Of a stretch of DNA of 64,000 bases, positions 23,810 through 35,500 are shown piece after piece. Position 1 is the first letter of the stretch. Each line of letters opens with the position of its first letter. The stretch spans positions 1,125,992-1,189,991 of the forward strand of contig PJRA01000343.1 of NCBI GenBank assembly GCA_016987375.1, read 5' to 3'. The stretch is from Brachionus koreanus. Taxonomy: Eukaryota > Rotifera > Eurotatoria > Ploima > Brachionidae. The notes below the pieces were generated by a model. That model saw only the letters and a program-made list of their open reading frames with translations, did no database searches and was not told the DNA's origin. The position numbers and the translations under genes are program-made.

Positions 23810-24129
23810 CGATTTGACGGCCAGCTGACAGACCGACAATTAGTGGCCGGCCACAAAACGATCTTTAAAAAAAAACTTAAGTAAAGAGATTTCAAATTGA
23901 TCAAATTCTTTCAAATTTAATTTTTAAATTAATTTCTAGTTTAAAAATTTTCTTTAACTAATTTCAACAAATTTAAATATTTAGACAATAACTTTTTTTA
24001 AATCTGTTTACTTAAGTTTTTTTTTAAAGATCGTTTTGTGGCCGGCCGGTCTAAACACGTTTGGCCGTTTAACGGCCGCATAGTTGACCGGCCACTTAAC
24101 TGTCGGTCTGTCAGCTGGCCGTCAAATCG
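23810..24129. repeat. GC-rich inverted repeat rich in GGCCGGCC
   Basis: The left arm (about 23810-23885) returns inverted at about 24007-24129, sharing the segment from CGATTTGACGGCCAGCTGAC to the A-rich stretch and ACTTAAGTAAA. The right arm carries an extra ~43 bp of GGCC-type sequence. The spacer of ~120 bp is AT-rich. Arms are far more GC-rich than anything nearby, and GGCCGG motifs continue to about 24200. It looks like a fold-back or MITE; the 85-codon frame through it is a by-product. Confidence 0.8.
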
Positions 24130-24324
24130 ACTGGCCGTTTTTTGGCCGCTTAGACTACCGGTCACGGTCTCGACCATTTTTTTGTTTGCCGGCCATATGG
24201 CCTATATAGATTATTTTGGCAGCGAAGTAATTAGTTTCAGAAAAAAAATAAAAAAATTAGATAAACATTTTATTAACTTAATTAATAATAATTAAAATTA
24301 TTAAAATATAAAATAGGTAAAAAT

Positions 24325-24507
24325 TTAAAAATATCGACCAGAGCATCCTGAACATCCGCCTGTTGAAAATCCTCTGTATGATTGTGTACCAAAAGAAGCG
24401 CCTCCGAAAGCTGATTGACCAGAGAATGATGAGTATGCTTTTAAAAAACAAAATGATTAATATGATATAGAAGAATATCGATGAGAAAAAATCTTACAGT
24501 TGAACAT
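24325..24507 (-). CDS. 40-residue Gly/Ser/Phe microgene, copy A
   Basis: Exons 24507-24498 (10 bp) and 24437-24325 (113 bp) flank a 60 bp GT-AG intron. The product starts MFNSYSSFSGQSAFGGAS and ends in FSTGGCSGCSGRYF. Gly and Ser make up nearly half, Phe and Tyr nearly a quarter, and a CSGC pair sits near the end. There is no signal peptide or known domain. The divergent copy B at 24987-25169 encodes the identical protein; the only exon difference is a silent GGC/GGT, and the introns are identical. Low-complexity aromatic/Gly composition is seen in structural and condensate-forming proteins, but no function can be assigned. It could also be part of an unrecognised mobile element. Confidence 0.65.
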
Positions 24508-24986
24508 TTTTGAATATTTAGAACTTTATTTTGATTTTTAAAAATAAAATGAAAAAAAAGCTTTTTTATACTGAATAATTTTAACTAAAAATAAATGAGA
24601 AATCTTTTTCTTTTTTTTTTAAAGCGTAATTCTATTATAAAAAAAAATCTTTTTAACTTTCTATTGTTTTATTAATTCGATATATTAAAAATATAATTTT
24701 AAATTTTAAATGAACCTTTTATTTTATTAATATTGATGTGGCTAATCAGCCGAAATAAAAAACTCCCACGTTTGATAATTAATAATTAAAATTTAAGTTT
24801 AATCGAAAGTAAATTTTATGAATTGGCATCAATTAATTGAATGAAAAAATAAATAAATTTTTATTGATGTAGCTATTCCGCCGAATAGGAAAATCTTTTA
24901 TTCGAAAATTTGTAACTAAGATTTTTATCTATAAAAAGAAATTTTTTAGAATAAAAAAATCAAAATAAAGTTCTAAATATTCAAAA
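24508..24986. promoter_or_regulatory. Shared divergent intergenic region of the microgene pair
   Basis: 479 bp between the two start codons. The outer ~32 bp on each side are mirror copies (ending CTAAATATTCAAAA before each ATG), then sequence diverges. In the middle a related 27 bp motif occurs twice in the same orientation, at 24731-24757 and 24862-24888 (TATTGATGTRGCTA then GCCGAATA). These are the only conserved blocks in an otherwise AT-rich stretch, so they are the best candidates for a shared control element. That role is inferred. Confidence 0.45.
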
Positions 24987-25169
24987 ATGTTCAACTGTAA
25001 GATTTTTTCTCATCGATATTCTTCTATATCATATTAATCATTTTGTTTTTTAAAAGCATACTCATCATTCTCTGGTCAATCAGCTTTCGGAGGTGCTTCT
25101 TTTGGTACACAATCATACAGAGGATTTTCAACAGGCGGATGTTCAGGATGCTCTGGTCGATATTTTTAA
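24987..25169 (+). CDS. 40-residue Gly/Ser/Phe microgene, copy B
   Basis: Exons 24987-24996 and 25057-25169 around a 60 bp intron give the same 40 residues as copy A. The mirrored homology is 216 bp long (24954-25169 against 24325-24540) with about one substitution, and it stops within a couple of bases after the stop codon and about 32 bp before the ATG. The split of a serine codon after only ten coding bases explains why single-frame ORF searches miss it. AATAAA-like sequence is not immediate; TAATTTAAATTTG follows. Confidence 0.65.
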
Positions 25170-25354
25170 ATATATAATTTAAATTTGATTTATTTTTTTT
25201 TATTAAAATAAACCAAAACTTTAATTTAAAAAACTTTTTTATTCGATTTAAGTATTTTTATATTTTTTATTAGGAATGGAAACTTCGCCTCATCCTATTA
25301 ATATTAAAACTGGTTTTTTAAGAAACTTACGAAAGAAAAGTTTTATAAATGTAA

Positions 25355-25417
25355 CACTAGAAGCACCAAGCATTTTTTCACGTTTTTTTAATTCAAAAAT
25401 ATTTTATAAAAAACTAT
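25355..25417. mobile_element. Truncated piggyBac-like MITE
   Basis: Starts CACTAGAAGCACCAAGCATT after GTAA and matches the reverse complement of the element at 17334-17425 for about 60 bp, with few differences. The opposite terminal repeat is missing. Confidence 0.6.
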
Positions 25418-25869
25418 AATAATTTTATAAGATAATATAATTTATTTAAGAAAATTTTAAAATCTACATAAATCATAAACGATATATTCATTTTAAAAAT
25501 CTATTCAAAAGATAGGAGGATTTGAATATTTTTCAAACGAGTTAGCTAAAATACACAGATTAACACTTTTAATGATAGGAAAAAAGTAATCTATAGATAG
25601 AGTACACAAAAGGACATTTTTAATATTAGGAAAAAAATTAATTTATTGTCTTTAAATGAATTTTAATGAAAAAATGTTTATTTACTGTAATTCTCTTCCT
25701 TTATGCCCTAATCAATTTTTTTTAAACAATTTTGACAAAAAGAAAACACAGATTAACTGATCATGTTTTTTAGATTTTAAAAGATTATAAGAAAAATTGA
25801 ATTATAAATGATTATAATTCAACAAAATCAATATGCCGTTTTATATAGGTATTAATTTTCAAAATTTTA

Positions 25870-26256
25870 TTAGCTAGATAAAAAATATTCATCTTGTCTA
25901 ATTTCTTCATCTTCTTGTATATCAAATGGAAGAAGCAAATTTACAATTTAGTTATCATAATCCAAATAAAATTTTAGTTTAATTTTTGTTATCTTGCTTT
26001 TAAAATTCAATTATTTGTAAAATTTTTCGGAAATAAAATTTCGCGCTATTTATTTATTCAATTGACGCCTTAAGGTGATGTAAAAAATAAAAATGTAGAT
26101 AAAAATAAGACAATGAAAGAAACATTTATGTTTGAGCAGATATTATAATTGAAATGTTAATGTTAATTATAACTTTTTTATTAGGGATCTAAGAATGGTT
26201 CCGAATGTATCAGATGCAGCATAATGTTCACAAAGTTCATCATACAAATTCATCCG
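25870..26256 (-). pseudogene. Possible small decayed or unrecognised gene
   Basis: Minus strand. After a TTTTTGCAG acceptor, 26256-26167 reads RMNLYDELCEHYAASDTFG then a stop. Further on, 25996-25870 reads KITKIKLKFYLDYDN, an in-frame TAA, then IVNLLLPFDIQEDEEIRQD to a stop with AATAAA behind it. Both have protein-like composition, unlike the surrounding AT-rich noise. I recognise no family. It lies 320 bp beyond the BLTP1 stop, same strand, but BLTP1 ends naturally where its relatives do. Confidence 0.3.
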
Positions 26257-26579
26257 CTGCAAAAACACTGCAAATTAATTTTAACTTTTTCTTAATGAAT
26301 ATTTTTCTTAATTAATATTAACTTTTTGAACAATTGTTTAAAAACTTTATTTATAATTTCTAAATTCAAAAAAGCTGCAATCTAAATAAAAAAAAAACTA
26401 ATTGTGTCAAATTAAAGTAAATTTATCAAACAAAATTGTTTAATTTTAAATATTTAAATTTTATCAAAAAATTTGAAAGTAAATTTCACTTTCTTCAATT
26501 GCATTTAACTACGAGCGAAAAATAAACATTACGCTAAATCTATATACAATGTAGAAAAATTAAAAAATCGAAAAATTTT

Positions 26580-29500
26580 TCACTCGATTAGTTCGTTTAA
26601 TTGACTTCGCGATGGATTGAAATCGGCTAAAATTTTTATATAAATTTTAATCAATCCGTGCATTACTTCTTCCAAGTTATCCAAAAGGCCTCTTTGCAAC
26701 CATTTTGGAATTGTCGACCGTGCATGATGAAAACCAAGAGACTTTAAAAGCCCATCGACACCAAGTGGCTCGACAGAGCGTCCAAACTTCGAAATCAATC
26801 TAAGTGTTGGCTCCAGCTCCCATTTTATGCACTCATATATTCTTTCATCTTTTTTAGCACTTGGTATATTTGGTTCTTTACTCCTCAATATGTCTTTGAA
26901 AAAAAATTTTCTTTCGATTCGAAAAAAAATATTTTTTAACATACCTGTTTCTTTGACATATGATGTTATAAGATCATGCAAGAATCCAAATAATTCTGTT
27001 CGTAAAGTCAGCTGTATGTGATCATGAAACTCAGTTTTAAACTCAAATTTTACGTTATCTTATTAGCAAATTTATTTAAATAAAAATTATTTTTTAGAGT
27101 TTTTCTTTACTATCTTCCAAGGTGGTGTCACAAAATATTTGCAGACTGGGTAAGTGAAAAATATCCTCCCACTTTGTTTGGTCTGTGGTTTTCTTTTTGA
27201 GTGTCTGAGTTAGAAGCATTGGATGTTCATCAGTTGAAAAGCGAGGAAAATCCCGTAGTCCCACAGCGTCTATGCTTGAATGAGCATAGTCGAACCATTC
27301 ATTAATAGTTTGTAATTTGGTGAATATACTAGCCGAATCTCTGTAAACCATATAAATTGAGGCCATATCCTTTTTGCGCTGACTTCTACCCATCGAAAAT
27401 ATCAAGCTTTGTTGAATTTTAACTTTTCCTTAAAAAAAAAATCTGTTTTAAATCTGAAAAAAATTTAAATTAGTTTTGACTTAACAAGAATTGAATAAAT
27501 ATTTTATTAAATTTATTTTTTCAACTAATAAAAAATGAGTGATTTGAACGAAAAAGATGTAACCAAAATAGGCAAACACTGCTCTTTTGAAGCCTGTAAC
27601 AGACTCGACTTTTTGCCTGTAAAGTGTGCCCTTTGTCATTTTAATTACTGTAAGGAACATTATTCTTTCATTAGTCACAAATGTGCCAAATACGAGGAAA
27701 AAAATGAACAAAATTTGTCCAAAATGTCAAATTTAGGTCCGATCAATTCATACGATTGTACGTTTGAAAATTGTACTCAACGAGAAATGGTGGAAGTTGT
27801 GTGCGAATTTTGTTCTAAAAGATTTTGCATGAAGCATAGGCTTCAAATTGATCACAATTGCTCGAAACTTGAGTCTAATTTGACTGATTTAAAGCCAAAA
27901 GAAACCAAAAAAGAATTTAAATTTGAGATGAAGCAAAATGTTAGTCAAAAAAACGCCTCACTCGCTGCAAAATTGACCCTAATGAAACTAAAGCAAACTG
28001 CTGTAGGACCACCTGGTTTACCAGAACAATCAAAGTATTTTTGTTTTATTATTCAAGATGGCAATCAAACAAACAAAAAACCATTTTATTTTTCGATCAA
28101 ATGGCCTGTTGGAAAGTGTATTGAATTTTTGTCAGATAAACTCAAAATTGAAAAATTCAAGCAAAATAATTTGAAACTTTTTCTGGATTCTGATCATATA
28201 TCATCATCAAACACGATCGAAGAACTCCAAAAAAGCAATATATTGGCCAATCAAGGTCTAACTCTTAACTTAACATCTTCTTGAAATAAAATTAATTTTT
28301 CTAATTATATTAATAATGCCACAATTTTTTTAGATCTACTTTATTTTTGAATAAACATTTATAATAAATTATTCTTTTTTTTTTGGAATTTTATAAAAAA
28401 ATAAATATTTTTTAAAAAATGATTTTTCGCAATCTTTTTTACTTACCTTCTTCAAGGTGACTTTGCGATGCGAAGTCCATAGAAGGCTCATTGACACTAA
28501 AAACAGCCCATTTAATAGCTTTAAAGCTGTTACCATGAAAAGTAATTAGTGTAAAATTGTTTCCTTTTAAATTTATAGTTCCACCATTAACATTAAACTT
28601 TTTCACTATATTAGATTCTTTCTTTTCGATAACTTGAATATTAAAAAATTAGTATTAATACTTTAAAAAACAACTGTATCAAATTTAATAAAATATCCCA
28701 CATGTAGAACAAAATAAACCTTAACTCTAAATATCAAACAAAATATCTGATAGTTTTTTTAATTAATATAAAAAGATGCTTAAAATTATTTTTTACAAAT
28801 GATAAAAAGTAGTTGTGTAAATTTAAAATTCGTTTATTGATGGGACTTTATATTTTGCATTCACAGAAATTGTTATTAATCATTTAAAAAAAAAGTTTGT
28901 TTCAATTTTGTTCTTTTGAATATTTTTGGATAATAACGCATTCTTATTATGAGAATGACAACGACCAAGAGGCGTTATTATACTTTAATAATAATAATTT
29001 TGGTGATCTCATAAATTTCAAAAATCGTAAAAAAAGCTTCTAATTAGATTTTTTTCAAATTGAAATGTCAATAAAATAATAAAAAATAATTTATTAAATA
29101 TTCAGTTATTCAAAAAAAGTCTTAAATCTTCAAAAAAAGCATTAGAAGAAATGAAAAATTCAATTTTTTATAGTAAATTTTTATCATTAATGTAAACAAA
29201 ATTAATTAATTAATTAATTTTTTTTTGTCAAAAATTAAAATTATATTCTACTATATTAACTTATCTATCATCTAAAAAACTACTTAATGTCTAAATTTAA
29301 AATTTTTGTCTTTAAGAAAAACAAGCAAAACAATAGTTATTCAATCAGAAAAAGTTATTCATTGGAAGCGCTCGTTTTAGATTTAGTAATGTAAAAGGGG
29401 AGTGATCAGTGAATTAATCTCATTAACTTTTTTCTTCAAATAGATAATTGACATTTAATAATACCACAAATTTCTTTTTTTTTCAAATTGAGTTAACTTT

Positions 29501-32500
29501 CTAATGCCTTTTTATTTAAGTTATCAACATTTTAAAAAAAAATCCTTGAATTACAGTGGCTAAAGCAATTTTACTAATCAGAGTTTTTTTAATTAATATA
29601 TAAACTTTTAAAAAAAAATAGAAAAAGTTAGACTTAAATCTAAAATCATTATATATTGAACTTAAACAAAATATCAATTATTTGATACAATTATTTAATT
29701 TATTTTACTAAAAATATTCTTAATTATACATACATTGTTGTTTGACTTTCATTTCATAAAACAAATCAAGCTCACATTCCTTTATGTAATCTTTGCTTTC
29801 AATAAACTGTTTGTTAAAATACTCAATTAACTTATAATAGAGAATAATCAAATCGGCGGTGGTTGATCTAGTCATCATTAAATGAAGCTGATCCCAAGTC
29901 ATATTCAAATCTACTAAAGCCTCGGGCAGCTTGTCAACTTGATCCAAATTGAACCACGAATCGCTAAGCTTTACATTTAAATTACTAAATCTAAGAACAA
30001 ATATTGGACTAGCTTGGTTGTAAGCACTGTCTACTCTACACTCAGCCGCATAAATGCCAAACTCGATTTTGTGCAGTGGCAAATTTTTCTTTTTGTCATT
30101 TTCGTTTATCTTAATAGCTGTGCTTATGTCTTGAATTCTCAATAATATTCCATTAGAGCCACCTTCAGCAATCAAATTTGTATTATCTATTGAAAGATTG
30201 TACTCCATGTCTCTTGGGCCAAATCGACTTAGTGATATTTTGGATGTTAACCGACCATTTTTTGCCAATAAACTTTTATTAATAAAAAATAAAAAAAAAA
30301 ATTTTTTTAATAATTTTATTTTTCTAATTAAATTACCAAACATTTCCTAAAACACTTCCAATGTTCATTCTAACTTCAAGACCAGCTATGTTAACTGATA
30401 TAAGTACCAATGTCTTCCAGTTCGAGTTTAGACCCAATAACGACGATGAACCTTCAGCATCTAAATCTAAGCTTTTTGCTTTAAAAAAATTTTTTTTTCC
30501 TAAAATATGAATTTATTTTTATGAAAAATATTACGTCTTTTGATAGATTTGCTGTTTGGTGTTTCAGAAGAGACTTCTTCCTTTTTTTTAGACAGAGGAT
30601 GCGGCTCATGGCCCATTGGAATGTTGCTAGTGCTTATTTCATCTCCAAATATAATTCTCCTGGCGAATGACCTTCGGTACCATATCTTTGGAAACACAAA
30701 TACTTCTTTGATATTTCTCATGTCGTAAATAAACGAAGTACTGCCAACGTCGGCCAAAATCGAAAGCTTAACTTCATTTTGACCAGAATTAGGATTGGGT
30801 ATATAAGGCTGATTGGGAATAGATTTTGAAGCAAGGCGTTTATTACGAGATATGTTTACTTTTATATACGCCACTCGGACACTGAGAGAATCTTTTTCCT
30901 CAAAAACAGTCGAGTGAGCTTCATTGTAATAAAATCTCGGATCTATTGTGTTACGTATGGCCAAACGGTTATAAAATTTTAAAGAAAAATCAGAGAGACT
31001 ACAAGTCAAATTAAGGCCTCCGTCATTATAATTTGCGGAGAGACTATTTGATAAAAAAAACTCATTAGGCTCTTCTGATTTCAAAATGTTTTCTAGTTTA
31101 GCCTGAGTGTGAGAATCCACACGGTTGGTTGAAACAACCATTTCTACAGAAGGAAGTTTGAGCAAACATTCCATGGTTGATTGAGGCACGCATGTGAACC
31201 GAATAGCCGATGGTTTCATGGAAACAAATACAACTATGTCAACAGGAAAATAGCTCGGTTCTTTAATATCAATTGTTTTCTTTTTAACTAGATTTTCATC
31301 TAAAGAATCAGATTTATAAAATTTTGATTTTGAACCTTCCGGAGTGTTTATGGAAGATTTTAAATCAAATGGTTCAAGTGTTTGCTCTATGAAGTCCAAT
31401 AGAGCCGGGCTAAGAACCATGTCACGTGACATATATAAGTCTTTGGTATTCAAACCATGAATTGATGTTGGCATTGCAAAGCTCTCGATTTTTATCATGG
31501 CGTAAAGATTTGCCTTTTTGGTCAGTTTTTCCAATTGTTTTTTGTTTATTGACTCATAGAAAGTCTGAACTCCTATAGCTGGAAATATAAATGTTGTTTT
31601 GCGAGAGTCGGAATCATTGTAAGTTGAAGAGGAAATATTAGGACTGAAATTTCCATTTCCAACAAAGCCTTTCATTAGCTCAGGACTGAAATAACCGCCT
31701 GATACAGGAGAATTCATGTAAGTTGAACGCGAATTGGGCTGATTTTGAAGCTTGTCTGCGTGCAGCACACATTTTCCACTGCTAATATCAATTTTTACGC
31801 TTAATTTGAAGTCGATCGATGGTGCTTGAGTTGCCAGTATTTGAGCACCTTTGTTTTCCGGATTTACATTCGTATTAGAAGATGATGTTAAATTTTCATT
31901 TTCATTTTCTTCATAAAGAATTGAAGAGTTCAACTCTTTAGGTCGAGTGATGGAAAAGTTTAAATCATCATTTGAAACACTTAAATAAATACAAAAAAAA
32001 AATTTACAAAACTTATTTTTTTTAAGTAATTTAACAGAAATCAGCAAATTTAATATAAATGGTTTAATAGAATTGATTTTATTATATAAAAAGCTTTGTT
32101 TAATTAATTTTATAGATTGTTTTTACTAGAAAGTAATTGCAGATATTTTAAAGGATCTATTAGCAAATTTTAGAATTATTTTTAAAAGCAAATCGTTTAA
32201 ATTTATTGTCTAAAATATCTAAATTATTGATACACTAAAGAATGAGATCCAGAAACAAATTTTTAAACTCTATTTTAATAGATATAGATTTATTAATCTT
32301 TCATAATTAAAAAAAGCTACCTTGCATATGAAAAAATCACAAAAAAAATTTTTCAATTGACAAAAATATTTCTTATATTGTCAAAATACAAATTTGTTAA
32401 AAATGTGATATAAATACAAATTTAAAAGTCAAGAAATACTAAATAATTTGGATTGATAAACAAAATGTTGTTTAAATTACCAAGCCAACTTATTTAGCTT

Positions 32501-35500
32501 TCGACACGAGGAAATTTTTTTAAGTATACCAACTTTTACAAAATTTACAAAAATTAAATATAAACCCTGTTAATATATATATACATAATTTTTTTTAACT
32601 ATAATTTGATTGCAAACGACGAAAAAGCGTACAGTTGATAACTGAAGCACTCACCAATTTAAAAAGAGAACTTTCATTATTTGGATCTTAGATTTGAGAA
32701 TCTGACTGTACTGAATGAACACTTAGTATCAAAAGACAAAGAACCGATTCACAAAAACGTAAAAGAGAAATATCAAATGAAGCACTAAAAGTTTTATTGA
32801 AAAATGAAATTTTGTTATTTTAAAATTTTTATTTCTTTTTTATTAAAAAAAAATTGAAAATTAATAGATTTTCCTTTTAATTACTATTTAATGAATATTC
32901 TTTAAATTATTAACAGCCTAGAATTTGTCAGGTTGGAAAGTGGAATTAAATATGTTGAAAGAAAAACTTAACAAAGAGTTTTCAAAAGAATTTCATTATA
33001 AATCACATAATAGGTGGATTTGATAAAGAAATTTGCAAAAGAATCACCAGAAGCTAAGAATTCGTTAATTTTGTTCCTTAAGATTCCATCTTGAGTGAAG
33101 TTCTTTCCATTATCTATATCAATATTGTAATAAAAGCTAATGCAAATGGCCCAAAAAAATTCTTTATTTAATTCCAAGCTTCAAGATGAAAAGGACAAGG
33201 TAACTTTTAATTAAAATTCGTTAATTAAATCTTTAATTTAAAAATTTTTTTAAATACAATTTTTTCTTAATTAATAAAATTAAATTTAAAAATAAATATT
33301 TTAATTTATTTATTTTTTCAAGTTCCAAGATAAAAAACTCGATCTAAAAACACCAAATCATTTATTTCCATGATTTTTCAAAATTTTATAACTAAAGCTT
33401 CAATAAATTTTAAGATATAATATAAGAGTCAAATTTTATAATTTTAAATCTGATAAAAAAAAGCCTATTTGATTATCATCTGAGGATACAAATACCTTTT
33501 TAAAAAGATGGATAAAGTATCGAATAAAATCTCAGATTTACTGCGGCTAAATTTTAAAATTAGATTTTAGTAAAAATTAATAATCATTTGCAAATTAAAT
33601 TCAAAGTTAAGTATTTTTAAAAACAAAAATCTTACCTGTGTCTACGATGTGTAGCATTAAGTCTTCGCATTACAGATATTTTTTCGGGAATTTCTTCATT
33701 TTCGAGACTCTTTTTTTCAAATGGATTTCTATTAATTGTTGTTGGACTTAGAGTTTGGTTCAACCCAAGTTTGTTCTTAGTCTTAATAAAATATTAAATT
33801 AAGATTGAAATATCAAATATTTAAATATATATAGTTTTTGCAGTCGAGCACCCTCATAAATAAGTTAAAATCAAGAAAATAGACTAACTTAAAAATTAAT
33901 TAATGAATTTTTAATAATTTTTAAGAATTTAATTTTTATTTTAGAATTAACTGAAACTAAATGAATAGAAAAAACTAAATTACTAAGCTTAAATTTTACC
34001 TTTACAAAAATTTGTTTGGCTTTTTCAGGATAGCTGGCAAAACTCATTAGATCAATTTTAGACTGAACAACATTGGCTTTGGATGTTTCACCACGTACCC
34101 TTTTTTAAAATTATTTATATATAAAAATAATCAAAATTTACATTAATTTTAAAATTTACATGCACTCAATTAATTCCTGTTTTAATCGCCTAATTTCAGG
34201 ATCTTGATCATCACTTGAAGCTTGCTTTAATTAAAATGTTTTAATAAATAAATAAATATTTTAAAAGGAAAAAAATTAACCTCTCGAATATTTTGAGTGT
34301 CAGCTAAACTTGTAACTGTATCACCAAGCTTTGACAGCCATTTTCCAATGTTTGTGTCAAAATTTATATCGATGCCTTCCATTTTCCACTTTACAGACAA
34401 AATCCATATTGGTGCGTTTTCTAATTTAAAAAAATTAATTAAGGTAATGATATTAGATTCCGAATTTTTTAAAATTTAATTACTTAGTAGATTTTTTGGG
34501 TCGTTTCTTCTGTAAAAAGCTTTCGGTTTTGGTTTATCAATAGTACTAGAACAGACTTCATAGTAACCGGAAGGGACAATCCATGAATTAATTAAATCTT
34601 TGTGAAAAAAGTTCGAATGAGCTCTTGAATCAGCTTGATTTAGAATTGGGGCCCAATCTGAGCTAGACAAGTTGAAATTTTCTATGAATCTTAGACTAAA
34701 ATTGTTAAACTGTCCTTTGCTTACAATGCATCCACTCGAACATGCAAAAATTGCGGTCTCGTGAAGACTAATGACCAGACAATCCATGTTTGACGCAAAA
34801 AAGCTCTTGTACATCTTGCCAGATAATGGCAGTGCCAGACCAAGCCCGGTAACTCGCAGTTTTAAAGTCAAAAAATTATCAATATTATTTTTGTCGGGCA
34901 CATTTTGTGGAAATGCAATGGGAGAAGATGTACTGCGTAAAAAATCTGTCTGGTTCGATAGTTCTTGTCTTTGCTGCAGCCAAAATTCATAAGTATCTTT
35001 GTAATTAAGCCAAAATAGAATGGCACAATCAACTGCACCAGGTTGTAAATAAAAGCGCGGTTTCTCAACCGTTATTATAATAGACTCTCTTTCCGAATTA
35101 GAACTAGTCTTTTTTCTTTCGTTTCTCAACTCAAATTTAGTGTCAAAATAGGCCAATTGATACCAGTCATTGGTAACTTCATCATTATCTGAACAATTTT
35201 TTTTCAATTCAATGCTTAGCTGAGACTTGGTCTCAACATAAGGTTTCATGGTAAAATCAAAATTTTTTTCCAAATCTCCCAATTTAAGTGAATGTATGCC
35301 ATCAGCATTTTTTATATTCGTAAAGCTCAGACTACTTTTATCACTGGTGTAAATGCTTAGAGCGGTGTCCGAAGGCGTTATTCCAGTCAAAGATATTTTT
35401 CCCATTTCTATCTTAAAATCGTAGAAAAAATAATTGACAACAGAGCTCTGCAGTTGATTCTGAAACGAAAAACTTTCGGTAGGATTTGATTTAACCGAAC

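Noticed and set aside
24038..24295. 85-codon plus frame
   Set aside because: Runs through the GC-rich inverted repeat, which is free of stops only because of its composition.
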